From NCBI RefSeq assembly GCF_000970455.1, contig NZ_LAJG01000021.1, forward strand, positions 186,001 to 250,000: DNA of 64,000 nucleotides, given 5' to 3'. Every line of letters begins with the position of its first letter. Position 1 is the stretch's first letter. This document shows, one piece after another, positions 51,993 through 61,473 of this stretch. The translations under genes and the position numbers were made by a program. Below the pieces are notes generated by a model. That model did no database searches. It was not told the DNA's origin and saw only the letters and a list, made by a program, of their open reading frames with translations. This stretch comes from Devosia soli. GTDB taxonomy: Bacteria > Pseudomonadota > Alphaproteobacteria > Rhizobiales > Devosiaceae.

Positions 51993-54900
51993 CTAGTGAA
52001 AATTCCGGCCCTTGGGCATGGCGGCATAGGCGCGGCGGCGGGCCAGCTCGATTTCGCGAATGGCATTGCGGTCGCGGCTCTGGCTGCCCGGCGGGCCGGA
52101 TTTTCCCTCATCGGCACGAGCCACGATCTTGTCGCCAAAATCCTTGCCATGGGAAAGGTCGAGCAATTGCGGGGTCATGTCCTGCATGTCTTCGGCGATG
52201 ATGTGAATGACGATCCCCTCGCGCTGCACTTGGCCTTTTACGGCCAGCATCCGGCTCGAGAGCAGAATTTTGCGCATCCGGTCGTTCTCGAACATCTTTG
52301 GCCAGACAACGATATTGGCGACCCCGGTCTCGTCCTCGAGCGTGACGAAAATCACCCCGCTCGCCGTTCCCGGCCGCTGCCGCACCAGCACCAGCCCCGC
52401 CACTTCGACACGATGGCCGGGCGTCACGCCCATCAAATTCTGCGCCCGCGTCACCCCGCGCTCCTGCAACATCGGCCGCATGAATTGCACCGGATGGCCT
52501 TTGAGCGACAGCGATAGCGTTGCGTAATCGTGGACGACCTCTTCGCCCGGCGCCATAAGAGGCAGGCCGGCGGGTTCTTCCTTCTTGGTCTCGACCGGTC
52601 CTGACGCCTGAAAAAGTGGAAGCGTATCGGCGCCATGCGTGCCAATCAGTCCCTTGACCGCCCAGAGCGCTTCCCGCCGGTTGAGCCCCATCGAGGCAAA
52701 GGCATCGGCGCGCGCCAGCTTTTCAAGGCTCCCGATAGCCACCCCGGTCTTCAGCCAGAGATCCCTGACGGAGCCATAGCCAGTACCGCGGCGCGCCACG
52801 ATGCGGTTGATGTCGTTTTCGGCCAGGCCTTCGATAAAATTCAGGCCAAGGCGAATGGCCTTTTCTGAAAGAATATCCTCCCCCATTTCCTCGTGGCGCA
52901 TCCAGACGCCGTCTCGCGTCATTCGGGTGCCCGCTTCGAGAGTGCATTCAAGGTGCGAGAGATTGACGTCGACCTCGAGAATTTCGACGCCGTGCTCGCG
53001 GGCATCGCGCACGATCTGGCTGGGGGAATAGAAACCCATGGGTTGGGAATTGAGCAGCGCGCAGGCAAAGACGTCCGGATAGTGGCATTTGAGCCAGCAC
53101 GAGGCATAGACCAGCAGCGCAAAGCTTGCTGCATGGCTTTCAGGAAAGCCATATTCGGCAAAGCCCTGGATCTGGGCAAAGCAGTTCTTGGCAAATTCGG
53201 CCGGATAGCCGTTCGCCTCCATGCCTGCCAGAAACTCTTCGCCAAACTGGGCGATCTTGCCGGTGCGCCGCCAGGCAGCCATGGCGCGGCGCAACTGGTC
53301 GGCCTTGCCGGGTGAAAAGCCGGCACCGACTATGGCAATCTGCATCGCCTGTTCCTGGAACAGCGGAATGCCGAGGGTGCGTTCGAGCACACCCTTGAGC
53401 TTGTCATTGTAATAAACCGGTTCTTCGAGTTTTTGCCGGCGCCGCAGATAGGGATGTACCATGTCGCCCTGGATCGGGCCGGGGCGAACGATGGCAACCT
53501 CGATGACGAGGTCATAGAACTTATCCGGCTTGAGGCGCGGCAGCATCGACATCTGTGCCCGGCTCTCGATCTGGAAGACACCGAGCGTATCGGCGCGTTG
53601 GATCATGGCATAGACGCGGGCCTTATCCATCGGCCCCTGGCCCGTTTCTTCGGCCAGAAGGTCCACCAGCTGCAGATCCTTCTTATAATGGACATGCATG
53701 AGCTCAAAGGCGCGCCGCAGGCAGGATAGCATGCCGAGCGCCAGAATATCGACCTTGAGAATGGCCAGAGCGTCGATATCGTCCTTGTTCCACTCGATGA
53801 TGACGCGGCTATCCATCGCCGTCTTGCCGATGGGCACGAGGCTTTCAAGACTGTCCCGGGTGATGACGAACCCGCCCACATGCTGGCTGAGATGCCGGGG
53901 GAAACCGCGCAATATCTTGACCACCTCGAACATCTGCGCCAGCACGGGATCGTCTGGAGTGAGCCCGATATTGCCAACGCTCTTGAGATCGACGCCCGAG
54001 CCCCAGCCCCAATGGAGCTGGTTGAAGGCGTTGATCGTATCCTCTGAAATACCGAAAACCTTGGCGGTCTCGCGAATGGCGCTCTTGGAGCGGTAGGTGA
54101 TGACATTGGCGGTCAGCCCCGTGCGCCGGCCACCATATTTTTGATAGACATATTGCATCACCTCTTCGCGCCGCTCGTGCTCGAAATCGACGTCGATATC
54201 GGGTGGCTCGTCCCGCTCGGTCGAGATGAAGCGGCCGAAGACCAGGTTGCCGGTCTCGGGATTGACCTCGGTGATGTGAAGGCAGAAGCAGACGCTGGAA
54301 TTGGCAGCCGAGCCGCGACCCTGGCAAAGGATTTTGCGTTCGTCCCGGGCATAACGGACGATGTCGTGTACGGTCAGAAAATAGGCTGCATAATTCTTGT
54401 AGCCGATGAGGCAGAGTTCGGACCAGATCGAGCGCTTGATGCTGTCGGGTACACCGCCTGGAAAGCGCTTGGCAGCACCTTCCCAGGTCAGGCGCTCGAG
54501 CGTCTGCTGCGCCGTTTCGCCGTTGCCGGTGGTTTCTTCCGGATAGTTGTATTTGAGCTGGTCGAGCGAAAAATGAATGCGGGCGATAAACCGCTGGGTT
54601 TCGGTGATCGCTTGAGGATGTTCGGCAAAGAGCCGCGCCATTTCATCGGCCGGCTTCAAATGACGTTCGGCATTGGAGGAGAGCAGCAAGCCTGCCTCTT
54701 CAAGCGTTAAATGCTCGCGGATGCAGGTGACGACGTCGAGCACCATGTGCCTGTCGGGCTCATGGTAGGCGGCATCATTGCTGGCGAGCATGAGGGCGCC
54801 ATGGCGCCTTGCAAGAAAATCGATCCGATTGAGCCGCGCCCTGTCCTTGCCGTCCAAGCGCGCCGTTCCAGCCACCCAGACCCGGTCCGGTGCCTCCGCG

Positions 54901-55448
54901 CTTAGACGTTCGAGGGTCTTCTCGGTCAGGCTCCAGTCATGCTCGTCAGGCATGAGAATGAACAGCTGGCCCTGGGCATAGTTTTCGAGGGGACCCTGTT
55001 CATTGGCTGAAGCGGGGTCGCTATAGCCGAAGAGATCTCCAAACCGCAGGTCAGGCTTGCCCTTTTCGCCGCGTTTATTGCCAACTGTCAGAAGTTTGCA
55101 AAGCCGGCCATAAGCCACCCTGTCGGTGGGGTATGCAATGATGTCGGGCGTGCCGTCGGAAAAACTCAGCCTGACGCCCACGAGATAGCGAAAGGCGGGG
55201 TTCACCGTCTTGTGGTCGCGCGCCGTCACATAACCGCGGACGACACCGGCAAAACTGTTGCGATCGCAAAGGCCAAGCGCGGTAAAACCCAGATGCATGG
55301 CCGCTGAAACGAGCTCCTCGGGGTGAGAGCCGGAGCGCAGGAAAGAAAAATTGCTGGTGGTCACGAGTTCGGCAAAGGCCGGCGCCTCCACTTGGCGCGG
55401 CGGGCTTTTTGCCGGCTTTTTCCGCTTTAAGGCAACGATTTCACTCAT
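51993..55448 (-). CDS. dnaE2: Error-prone DNA polymerase DnaE2 (ImuC)
   Basis: A 1151-residue C-family polymerase. PHP domain at the N-terminus (FAELVTTSNFSFLRSGSHPEELV), palm motif with IDVDFEHERREEV (two of three catalytic Asp), then a third in VDILALGMLSCLRRA, helix-hairpin-helix near 830-900 (FIEGLAENDINRIV) and an OB-fold at the C-terminus. DnaE2 does mutagenic translesion synthesis with ImuA and ImuB. ATG at 55448 overlaps the imuB stop (ATGA). Third gene of the SOS mutasome. Confidence 0.95.
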   Translation of the reverse strand: MSEIVALKRKKPAKSPPRQVEAPAFAELVTTSNFSFLRSGSHPEELVSAAMHLGFTALGLCDRNSFAGVVRGYVTARDHKTVNPAFRYLVGVRLSFSDGTPDIIAYPTDRVAYGRLCKLLTVGNKRGEKGKPDLRFGDLFGYSDPASANEQGPLENYAQGQLFILMPDEHDWSLTEKTLERLSAEAPDRVWVAGTARLDGKDRARLNRIDFLARRHGALMLASNDAAYHEPDRHMVLDVVTCIREHLTLEEAGLLLSSNAERHLKPADEMARLFAEHPQAITETQRFIARIHFSLDQLKYNYPEETTGNGETAQQTLERLTWEGAAKRFPGGVPDSIKRSIWSELCLIGYKNYAAYFLTVHDIVRYARDERKILCQGRGSAANSSVCFCLHITEVNPETGNLVFGRFISTERDEPPDIDVDFEHERREEVMQYVYQKYGGRRTGLTANVITYRSKSAIRETAKVFGISEDTINAFNQLHWGWGSGVDLKSVGNIGLTPDDPVLAQMFEVVKILRGFPRHLSQHVGGFVITRDSLESLVPIGKTAMDSRVIIEWNKDDIDALAILKVDILALGMLSCLRRAFELMHVHYKKDLQLVDLLAEETGQGPMDKARVYAMIQRADTLGVFQIESRAQMSMLPRLKPDKFYDLVIEVAIVRPGPIQGDMVHPYLRRRQKLEEPVYYNDKLKGVLERTLGIPLFQEQAMQIAIVGAGFSPGKADQLRRAMAAWRRTGKIAQFGEEFLAGMEANGYPAEFAKNCFAQIQGFAEYGFPESHAASFALLVYASCWLKCHYPDVFACALLNSQPMGFYSPSQIVRDAREHGVEILEVDVNLSHLECTLEAGTRMTRDGVWMRHEEMGEDILSEKAIRLGLNFIEGLAENDINRIVARRGTGYGSVRDLWLKTGVAIGSLEKLARADAFASMGLNRREALWAVKGLIGTHGADTLPLFQASGPVETKKEEPAGLPLMAPGEEVVHDYATLSLSLKGHPVQFMRPMLQERGVTRAQNLMGVTPGHRVEVAGLVLVRQRPGTASGVIFVTLEDETGVANIVVWPKMFENDRMRKILLSSRMLAVKGQVQREGIVIHIIAEDMQDMTPQLLDLSHGKDFGDKIVARADEGKSGPPGSQSRDRNAIREIELARRRAYAAMPKGRNFH

Positions 55449-57121
55449 GCGAAAAATCCATGCAGGTACCATGTTGGGTGCTCAGGCCCCCCATAAAGGC
55501 CAAGGCGAAACACCCAGAAACGGTGGCCATCGCGGTCTTCGACCACATAATAATCGCGCATGCCGGTCACCGGATCGAAAAGCGGCAGGTCCGGGACATA
55601 GGGCGGTGGTTTGGGAATTTCTCCCGGTTCAGGCTTTCGCGGTTCGGGATCGGGTGCGAGCTTGAGCCGTTCGCGACGGCGCCACCATTCCGCGCTCAGC
55701 CGTTCGGGGCCGGCTGCCTTGACCAAACGATAGGGATGGCGGCGCCAGATCATCGAAGCGGGCAGGCCATCGGGTACTTCGGCATTGATGGCGACAAGCT
55801 CGGGGACGGGCAAGAGACGCAGCGGTCGCTCGAGATCTGGAAGAGCGCTCTCCGCCATCCCCGATTGGCCGAGAACGGGGACCAGCCTGGCAGCGCGTTC
55901 GGGGATATGGCTCTGGATCAGTTCGGTCTTGAGCACCGAGACGGCGCCAAGCCGGCTTGCCAGGCGATCGGTCAGTTGATCGAGCATATCGGCACCGGAC
56001 TGAACCGAAAACGCGCCGAGCTGGGCGGCATCGAGCCGGTCGAGCGATCCGGCGGCAAGACGCACCAGGTCTATGCCGAAGCCGGGGTCGTAGTTTTCTT
56101 CGGCCAGCCTGTCGGCCCGATGCCGGAACATATTGGCGATGTGCCTCGGGTCCCGCGTCACGCGACCGGCATTGAGCGAAAGGGTCATGACCTTGTGATC
56201 GACCCGATAAAGAAAAAGGTGGAAGGCCTGAGCCCCCAGCCCTTCCTTCTCAAGATGCTGGGCCAGTTCCTGGGCAAGGTCCCGCGCCGTCAGTAGCACG
56301 TCTTCGAGACGGGAAATCGGCTCGGGAAATTTCCTTTCGGCAAAATGCTCGCTCACCGGCAGCCGCGGCACCATGCGCTCTTCGATAAAGCCATAGGCCT
56401 GGTCGAGGCGAAGGATGAGCGAAGCCCCGAACCGCGCCAGCATGGGTTTTCGCGGCCGTGATCGCAATTCGCCAATGGTCTTGAGGCCCATCTGGGCCAG
56501 GAGCGAAAGCTGGTGTTCCTCGAGCCGGAGCGCGGCGATCGGCAGGGCATCAAGGCTCTGGGTGAGCTCGTGCGGCGCGATGACCCTGTTAGGCGCAAAA
56601 TGGCTGACGGCCCAGGCGCCCCCGATGGTCGATGCAATCGCGCCGTTGACGGTATAGCCGAGCGCCCGCAGCCGGGCGACGAGCAGGTGCAGCATCTTGC
56701 GCTCGCCACCGAAAAGATGATCCACCCCGGTGATGTCGAGGACGAGATCGCCAAAGGGCGCGCGATCCTTCAACACGCCGACGAGCGGGCTGGCATTGGA
56801 ATGCCAATCGGCGAAATCGGCGAAGGCCGAAGTGAAAAAGTCCGCTTCGAAGGGCAGAACCGTCAGGTGCGGCAGCAGCGCCCTCGCATCGGCAAGGCTC
56901 TGGCCGAGGCGCAACCCTTCGCGCAGACCCTGGGGGTCGAGCCAAGCCAGGCGAAGGCCGCCGCGGATTTTTTCATAAAGCGCCAGCGGTGGCTTGAGAG
57001 CGGGATCGCGGCGCTTGAGGAATTCGGTTGGCCAAAAAGGCAGGGTGAGGACGAGGAACCGGCGGTCGTGCAACAGGCCGGGATATGCCGTCTTTCCAAT
57101 TGGGGAGAGCCTTGAAGCCAT
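55445..57121 (-). CDS. imuB: ImuB, Y-family polymerase-like mutasome subunit
   Basis: 558 residues if ATG at 57121 is used. The Y-family fold is visible (FLVLTLPFWPTEFLKR, then ADARALLPHL, LVLDITGVDHLFGGERKML). The catalytic acidic residues of true Y polymerases are altered, as in other ImuB, which act as a bridge to the beta clamp. The start is uncertain: ATG 57121 overlaps imuA by about 150 nt, and a TTG at about 57070 near LHDRRF is an alternative. The stop overlaps dnaE2 by 4 nt. Confidence 0.88.
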   Translation of the reverse strand: MASRLSPIGKTAYPGLLHDRRFLVLTLPFWPTEFLKRRDPALKPPLALYEKIRGGLRLAWLDPQGLREGLRLGQSLADARALLPHLTVLPFEADFFTSAFADFADWHSNASPLVGVLKDRAPFGDLVLDITGVDHLFGGERKMLHLLVARLRALGYTVNGAIASTIGGAWAVSHFAPNRVIAPHELTQSLDALPIAALRLEEHQLSLLAQMGLKTIGELRSRPRKPMLARFGASLILRLDQAYGFIEERMVPRLPVSEHFAERKFPEPISRLEDVLLTARDLAQELAQHLEKEGLGAQAFHLFLYRVDHKVMTLSLNAGRVTRDPRHIANMFRHRADRLAEENYDPGFGIDLVRLAAGSLDRLDAAQLGAFSVQSGADMLDQLTDRLASRLGAVSVLKTELIQSHIPERAARLVPVLGQSGMAESALPDLERPLRLLPVPELVAINAEVPDGLPASMIWRRHPYRLVKAAGPERLSAEWWRRRERLKLAPDPEPRKPEPGEIPKPPPYVPDLPLFDPVTGMRDYYVVEDRDGHRFWVFRLGLYGGPEHPTWYLHGFFA

Positions 57122-57815
57122 TTTCCGTCCACTCGAGGACCCAATCCAAATTACGCCGGGCGCCGATGCCCTTTTCCAGTTCGAGCCGCCATCGGGCCGC
57201 CCCCGGTGCCCGTTCGTCGAACGGTCTGCGGCCCGATCGATGCGGGCTGAGCCGCCATCGCAGATGCGCAGCGCTTGCTTGCCGCGCCGTGCCATAGCGA
57301 AGGAGAAACAAGGACGTGCCGCTTTCGGCGGTCCGCAGACCCAGGCGCCGGCTGGCGGTGAAATCGAGCGGTTCGGGATCGGCTCCGATATCGGCCACGA
57401 TGGCGGCCATGGCGCTGCAGGCAATGGATTCTTCGGCGACCCACAAGAGGTCCCGCATGTCGTTGACCCGCACGATGATCAGTTGCTCAGGATCGAACCC
57501 GAAGGATTTGAGGCCCGGCCCATAAGGTAGGCCAAAGGTCTGTCCGTCCTTTTCGAGCTGCAGGTAGATGACGGCCATCCGCTTGGGGCTCAAAAGCGTT
57601 TTCGCCTGTCCGAGCGCAAAGCCGAGGCTCGCGCCGCCATTGCGCAAGGCATCGGTAAACACCTCCTGCAAGAGCCCTCCCGAAAGGCGCGGGAAGCTGC
57701 CATCGCTGGTTTCGAGCGACCGGTCGGGCGTCTCCGCCAGGGCCGGCTTGCGCTCGATATCGGCAATGGTGTCCCGCAGCGCGGCAAGGCGCTGTTGGTG
57801 GTCGGGGGCTGGCAT
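56973..57815 (-). CDS. imuA: ImuA, RecA-like mutasome protein
   Basis: 280 residues, starting MPAPDHQQRLAALRDTIADIE. The RecA/SulA-like ATP fold shows as LSGGLLQEVFTDALRNGGASLGFALGQ, then VIYLQLEKDGQTFGLPYGPGLKSFG and WVAEESIACSAMAAIVADI. ImuA links the mutasome to RecA. The ending WVLEWTENGF is followed by about 40 more residues that run into imuB; this tail is longer than usual. An SOS box precedes the gene by 18-32 nt. Confidence 0.86.
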   Translation of the reverse strand: MPAPDHQQRLAALRDTIADIERKPALAETPDRSLETSDGSFPRLSGGLLQEVFTDALRNGGASLGFALGQAKTLLSPKRMAVIYLQLEKDGQTFGLPYGPGLKSFGFDPEQLIIVRVNDMRDLLWVAEESIACSAMAAIVADIGADPEPLDFTASRRLGLRTAESGTSLFLLRYGTARQASAAHLRWRLSPHRSGRRPFDERAPGAARWRLELEKGIGARRNLDWVLEWTENGFKALPNWKDGISRPVARPPVPRPHPAFLANRIPQAPRSRSQATAGAL

Positions 57816-57832
57816 GGATTGACCGCTTACAT

Positions 57833-57847
57833 GAACAAAACAGGAAC
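57833..57847 (-). promoter_or_regulatory. LexA (SOS) box of the imuA-imuB-dnaE2 operon
   Basis: GAACAAAACAGGAAC, or GTTC-N7-GTTC on the minus strand, exact to the alphaproteobacterial SOS box. It ends 18 nt before the imuA start, inside the expected promoter. Confidence 0.85.
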
Positions 57848-58051
57848 ATGGTGACTCAAGGCGGAACAAGAGTCGAGTCCCTTTTCGGTTCCCTTGTGCA
57901 TGGATCGGTGTGGCCAAGGTGCATCAGCCCGGCTCAAGACCACGCTGGAGCCATCTCGGCCATTGAGTGGAAACGCCTTCTGCCCCAGTCTTTCCCGGCT
58001 GGCTCCAGCCACATCGTCTGATTCTTTTTTCCCCGCAAGAGGCGTGCCGCC

Positions 58052-58507
58052 ATGTTCGAGGCCCTGACCCGTTTGTTCGGCAAGACCGAAAACACGGCCG
58101 ATCGCAATGACCCAAAACTTTCCGTTGCCGCGCTGCTCGTGCATCTGGCGGCGGTCGATGGCTCGATGAAGGACGAAGAGCGCCGGGTGATCCGCGGCGC
58201 GCTGATGGACCACTATGATCTTGATGAGCAGAGCGTCGAGCGTCTCATCAAGCAGGCCGCTTTACGCGATGCCGAGGCGGTCGATTTCTACCATTTCACC
58301 TCTGGCATCACCCAATTGCCGATGGAAGACCGCATCGAGATCATCCGCATGATGTGGACCGTGGTTTTTGCCGATAAGGAAAATCACGAGCTTGAAGACA
58401 ACATGGTCTGGCGCATTGCCGAATTGATCGGCGTGTCGAGCCGCGATCGCACCGTGCTCCGCAATCAGGTGCGCGGCAAGAAGAGCGCCGAAGCCGAAGA
58501 TCAGTAG
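58052..58507 (+). CDS. TerB-family protein
   Basis: 151 residues. An all-helical TerB-like fold: LSVAALLVHLAAVDGSMKDEERRVIRGALMDHYDLDE, then ITQLPMEDRIEIIRMMWTVVFADKENHELEDNMVWRIAELIGVSSRDR. The DGSMKDEE and DKENHELED acidic loops match TerB's putative metal sites. The family began with tellurite resistance but is broader and mostly uncharacterised. ATG at 58052. It converges with the next gene by a 7-nt overlap of the ends. Confidence 0.85.
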   Translation: MFEALTRLFGKTENTADRNDPKLSVAALLVHLAAVDGSMKDEERRVIRGALMDHYDLDEQSVERLIKQAALRDAEAVDFYHFTSGITQLPMEDRIEIIRMMWTVVFADKENHELEDNMVWRIAELIGVSSRDRTVLRNQVRGKKSAEAEDQ

Positions 58508-59049
58508 GCTGTGAATTTCCCGATCACCTCGGCTTCGTCGGTTTCGCAATTGAAATCGCCGGCCTTGTCGGCTGCTTCCCGCGCGAGGTCATTGGCATTG
58601 GGATTGGCCAGCGCATCGACATAGGCGATGTGGCAGGAATTGCCCTCGGCAATCTGGGTCACGGCCAGGACCTGGCCCTTGTCCTCGCCCGTCACCGGGT
58701 CGGCAGTGTGATAACGCACGATGGTGGCGATGGGGAAAAAGTAGCCCTTCGCATTGGAAAGGCGCCATTCAATCTTGCCGCCGAGCGTGTTGAAGGGTGG
58801 CAGCGTCTGCGCGCCGGCCGAGCTTTCATCGGGGTTGAACCCATAGCCGATCGAAAAGCGCAGGTCCCCTTCCTGCACTTTTACGGGAAATCCCTTGTAG
58901 CCCGGACAGGCCCAGCTGGCGCCGAAATCGTCGGCCTCGAGCACGAGGCATTTGTCGATGTCGAGATCGGTATAGGCGCTGGTCATGCCCGATTGGGCAA
59001 AAGCGGGGCTGGCGCAAAGCGTCAGGGCGAGAAAAAGGGGATACCGCAT
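58501..59049 (-). CDS. Secreted protein of unknown function
   Basis: 182 residues. Signal peptide at 1-18 (MRYPLFLALTLCASPAFA, cut before QS). Mature region has four Cys (CLVLEADDFGASWACPGYKG; SCHIAYV; FNCETDEAEV), able to make two disulfides, so a periplasmic protein is likely. I do not recognise a family. A GFPVKVQEGDLRFSIGYG segment might be useful for searching. It is 205 bp from ppa, divergent. Confidence 0.72.
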   Translation of the reverse strand: MRYPLFLALTLCASPAFAQSGMTSAYTDLDIDKCLVLEADDFGASWACPGYKGFPVKVQEGDLRFSIGYGFNPDESSAGAQTLPPFNTLGGKIEWRLSNAKGYFFPIATIVRYHTADPVTGEDKGQVLAVTQIAEGNSCHIAYVDALANPNANDLAREAADKAGDFNCETDEAEVIGKFTAY

Positions 59050-59254
59050 CGATCAAGCGTCCTCGTTTGGCCGTGGCCGATAGATTGACCCAACCAATGT
59101 GCGCAAAACAAGATGAACCGGAGCTGACGGGGTTTGCGTTTACCCATGCCGCACAAGCCTCCGCCTCGGCCGTTTTCCGGCTTGCCTTTGCCCGCCTTTG
59201 TCGGGCAGAACCCCAATCGTTCAGCCTTCCCCGACGAACCGGACATTCAGCCAA

Positions 59255-59788
59255 ATGAACATCGACGCCATTCCGACCGGCAAGAACCCGCCTGACGATC
59301 TCAATGTCATCATCGAAGTCCCCTTGGGCGGCGAGCCGATCAAGTATGAAATCGACAAGGATAGCGGCGCGCTGTTCGTCGATCGCTTCCTCTATACGCC
59401 GATGCGCTATCCCGGCAATTACGGCTTCGTGCCGCATACGCTCTGCGGCGATGGCGATCCGCTCGACGTGATCGTGATGAATTCGCGCCCGCTGGTGCCC
59501 GGCGCCGTGGTGCGCTCGCGGCCCGTCGGCGTCCTCTTCATGGAAGACGATGGCGGCCAGGACGAAAAGATCATCGCCGTGCCGGTCTCAAAACTCACGC
59601 GCATGTACGACAACATCAAGGACATCGAGGATTTCCCGGAAATCCAGCTCGAGCGCGTCAAACACTTTTTCACGCACTATAAGGATCTCGAGCCCGGCAA
59701 GTGGGCCAAGATCGACCGGATCGGCAACCTCGCCGACGCCAAGCGCGTGATCCTCGAGTCCATCGAAATGGCCAACAAGTCCAAGTAA
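59255..59788 (+). CDS. ppa: Inorganic pyrophosphatase
   Basis: A 177-residue family I pyrophosphatase. Metal motif DGDPLD at residues 66-71, and [29 protein letters not shown] and [12 protein letters not shown] are typical. It hydrolyses PPi made in biosynthesis. ATG at 59255; 19 codons of open frame upstream are not used. A strong terminator follows. Confidence 0.97.
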   Translation: MNIDAIPTGKNPPDDLNVIIEVPLGGEPIKYEIDKDSGALFVDRFLYTPMRYPGNYGFVPHTLCGDGDPLDVIVMNSRPLVPGAVVRSRPVGVLFMEDDGGQDEKIIAVPVSKLTRMYDNIKDIEDFPEIQLERVKHFFTHYKDLEPGKWAKIDRIGNLADAKRVILESIEMANKSK

Positions 59789-59800
59789 TCGTTTGAGATT

Positions 59801-59833
59801 AGGGCGGTATTTTTGGATACCGCCCTTTCTTTT
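59801..59833 (+). terminator. Rho-independent terminator after ppa
   Basis: AGGGCGGTAT and ATACCGCCCT form a perfect 10-bp stem over TTTTTGG, followed by TTCTTTT. It starts 12 nt after the ppa stop. Confidence 0.93.
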
Positions 59834-59860
59834 GGTCACCAACACCACCACACACCCGGA

Positions 59861-59932
59861 TGTCACCCCGGCCCTGAGCCGGGGCCATCCTGAGATCTGA
59901 AGATGGATCCCGGCTCAACGCCGTGCTGACCG
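59861..59932. repeat. Dispersed palindromic repeat (CACCCCGGCCC type)
   Basis: TGTCACCCCGGCCCTGAGCC opens a block with an inner GGCC-CTGA-GCCGGGG stem and a distal ATGGATCCCGGCTCAACGCCGTG. A common intergenic repeat style of alphaproteobacteria, different from the GTCATTGCC and CCTCCCCCT families here. Single copy in this window. Confidence 0.5.
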
Positions 59933-60012
59933 CTGGTGGCGCCCCCCTGCAATCCCCTTGCCCAAATCAGCCGCTCGCGCCTAAATGGCAAAAAGTCCTG
60001 AGTAGGCTCAGT

Positions 60013-60450
60013 ATGTCGCAACGCAGTGCCGTCGATCAGCTCAGCTGGGCCGCCCGCCTTCTCGCCCGCGAGCGCGAAATCATGCTGACGCCCATCGGGC
60101 TCAATCCTGCCTATGTCCCGGTGTTTTTAGCGCTCTCCTCCGGCGGCGCGCATACGCCAAAGGCGCTGGCCCAGGCCGCCGAAGTCGAACAGCCCACCAT
60201 GACCGCCACAATCCAGCGCATGGAGCGCGACGGTTTCGTCACCCGCAAACCCAATCCCGACGACGGCCGCAGCGCCCTCATCGCTCTCACGCCCTTAGGC
60301 TACGAACGCATCGCCGACATGGACCGGGCCCTCGGCGCGCTCAACGAATTGCTGCTAGAGCAGTTTTCGACGGCCGAGCGCGGGCAGTTTTGGGAATTGT
60401 TGGGACGGGTAGTGAAGGTGCTGGAAGTGCAGACGGGTAGGGCGGGCTGA
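60013..60450 (+). CDS. MarR-family transcriptional regulator
   Basis: 145 residues. The wHTH is seen in HTPKALAQAAEVEQPTMTATIQRMERDGFVTRKPNPDDGRSALIALT, with the wing and the DGR(S) signature. The dimer helices flank it. ATG at 60013; a longer frame exists upstream but overlaps the repeat. Alone, with no neighbour on the same strand, so its regulon is not visible. Confidence 0.85.
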   Translation: MSQRSAVDQLSWAARLLAREREIMLTPIGLNPAYVPVFLALSSGGAHTPKALAQAAEVEQPTMTATIQRMERDGFVTRKPNPDDGRSALIALTPLGYERIADMDRALGALNELLLEQFSTAERGQFWELLGRVVKVLEVQTGRAG

Positions 60451-60524
60451 GTAGGAAGACCGCTATCGACATTGCGGTCATTTGCGTCCTGCTGAAAGGT
60501 GCCCACAAGCCGCCCTGAACGACC

Positions 60525-60938
60525 TCAAAATGGGTCGTAACAATCGAAGGTTTCGATTCGGGATATTCGCTCGCCCTCAGTGGTGATGAACTGGGCAATA
60601 TGAGCACGAAGTTCCTGACCGGCGGCGAAGGGGCCTGCATCTGCAGCGATGGTTGCTGTCCATATAACCCGCAGGATAGCTAGATTCTCGTGGGCAATAG
60701 CATCGACCAGCTCGTAATGTTGCCTAGCCAGCAATTTTGCGCCCGCAATGGAGGCTGAGAGCATTTGGTCGAGCGTTGCCGATCCACCCTGTGGCTTGAT
60801 TGCATTGGGATGCTCCAAGGTTGTGGCATGAGGGGTGAACAGCGCGCGCAGCACCTCACCGCTGGCACCGGTCTCCAATGCAGCATGAAGCGCTCTGGCA
60901 ATAGTGATAGGATTTGAGGATGTCATGTTTACCTCCAT
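60525..60938 (-). CDS. NTF2/SnoaL-like protein
   Basis: 137 residues. A cone-shaped NTF2-like fold: ITIARALHAALETGASGEVLRALFTPHATTLEHP, then ARQHYELVDAIAHENLAILRVIWTATI, with ELRAHIAQFITTEGERISRIETFDCYDPF at the end, as in SnoaL-like proteins. It shares a 16-bp palindrome with the divergent MarR gene, whose starts lie 49 bp apart. A small ligand or enzymatic role is likely; none can be named. Confidence 0.8.
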   Translation of the reverse strand: MEVNMTSSNPITIARALHAALETGASGEVLRALFTPHATTLEHPNAIKPQGGSATLDQMLSASIAGAKLLARQHYELVDAIAHENLAILRVIWTATIAADAGPFAAGQELRAHIAQFITTEGERISRIETFDCYDPF

Positions 60939-60946
60939 GTGATATG

Positions 60947-60962
60947 CACAACCTTAGTTGTG
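60947..60962. promoter_or_regulatory. Palindromic operator between the MarR and NTF2-like genes
   Basis: CACAAC-CTTA-GTTGTG is a perfect inverted repeat located in the 49-bp gap between the two starts. A MarR dimer would bind such a site and so control both genes. Confidence 0.7.
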
Positions 60963-60987
60963 TATTATGTGTTGTCAAGAGCTGCCC

Positions 60988-61473
60988 ATGGCCGACGTTG
61001 ATCCTGGTGAACTGGACTTAGCTACATTGAGCTGGCTGGCGGGTAGCGCAGCGAATGAACACTTGCTGGCCGCCATTCGCAGGGCTGGTCATCCGCACCT
61101 GCGCATTAGCCACGGCTATGTGTTTCAGATGCTTATTGGCGGGCCGACAAGTATCAGCGCCCTTGCGCAGCAACTGGGGATGACCCAGCAGGGCGCCTCC
61201 AAGGTCGTGGCCGAGCTCACGGCACTTGGATATCTTACAGTGCAACCTTCTCCGACTGATCGCCGGATTCGACATATCGCTCTGTCTAGGCGCGGCGAAG
61301 AAGCCATAGAGGCCGCAAGGTCGGCTCGCGCCGAACTCGACACGCGATTGCTCGTCACTCTAAATGCCGAGACGATGGCTCACGCCAAGCGGGCGCTCGC
61401 TGCTCTGCTCGACGCCACTGGTGGAGTGGAAGCTACCCGTCAGCGCCGCGTCCGCGCTCCGGATATGGAGTGA
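60988..61473 (+). CDS. MarR-family transcriptional regulator (paired with NTF2-like gene)
   Basis: 161 residues. w[55 protein letters not shown], with the DRR wing. ATG at 60988 follows GAGC; ATG at 60958 is an alternative. The gene diverges from the NTF2-like gene over the palindrome at 60947, so it most likely represses both until a ligand binds. Confidence 0.85.
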   Translation: MADVDPGELDLATLSWLAGSAANEHLLAAIRRAGHPHLRISHGYVFQMLIGGPTSISALAQQLGMTQQGASKVVAELTALGYLTVQPSPTDRRIRHIALSRRGEEAIEAARSARAELDTRLLVTLNAETMAHAKRALAALLDATGGVEATRQRRVRAPDME

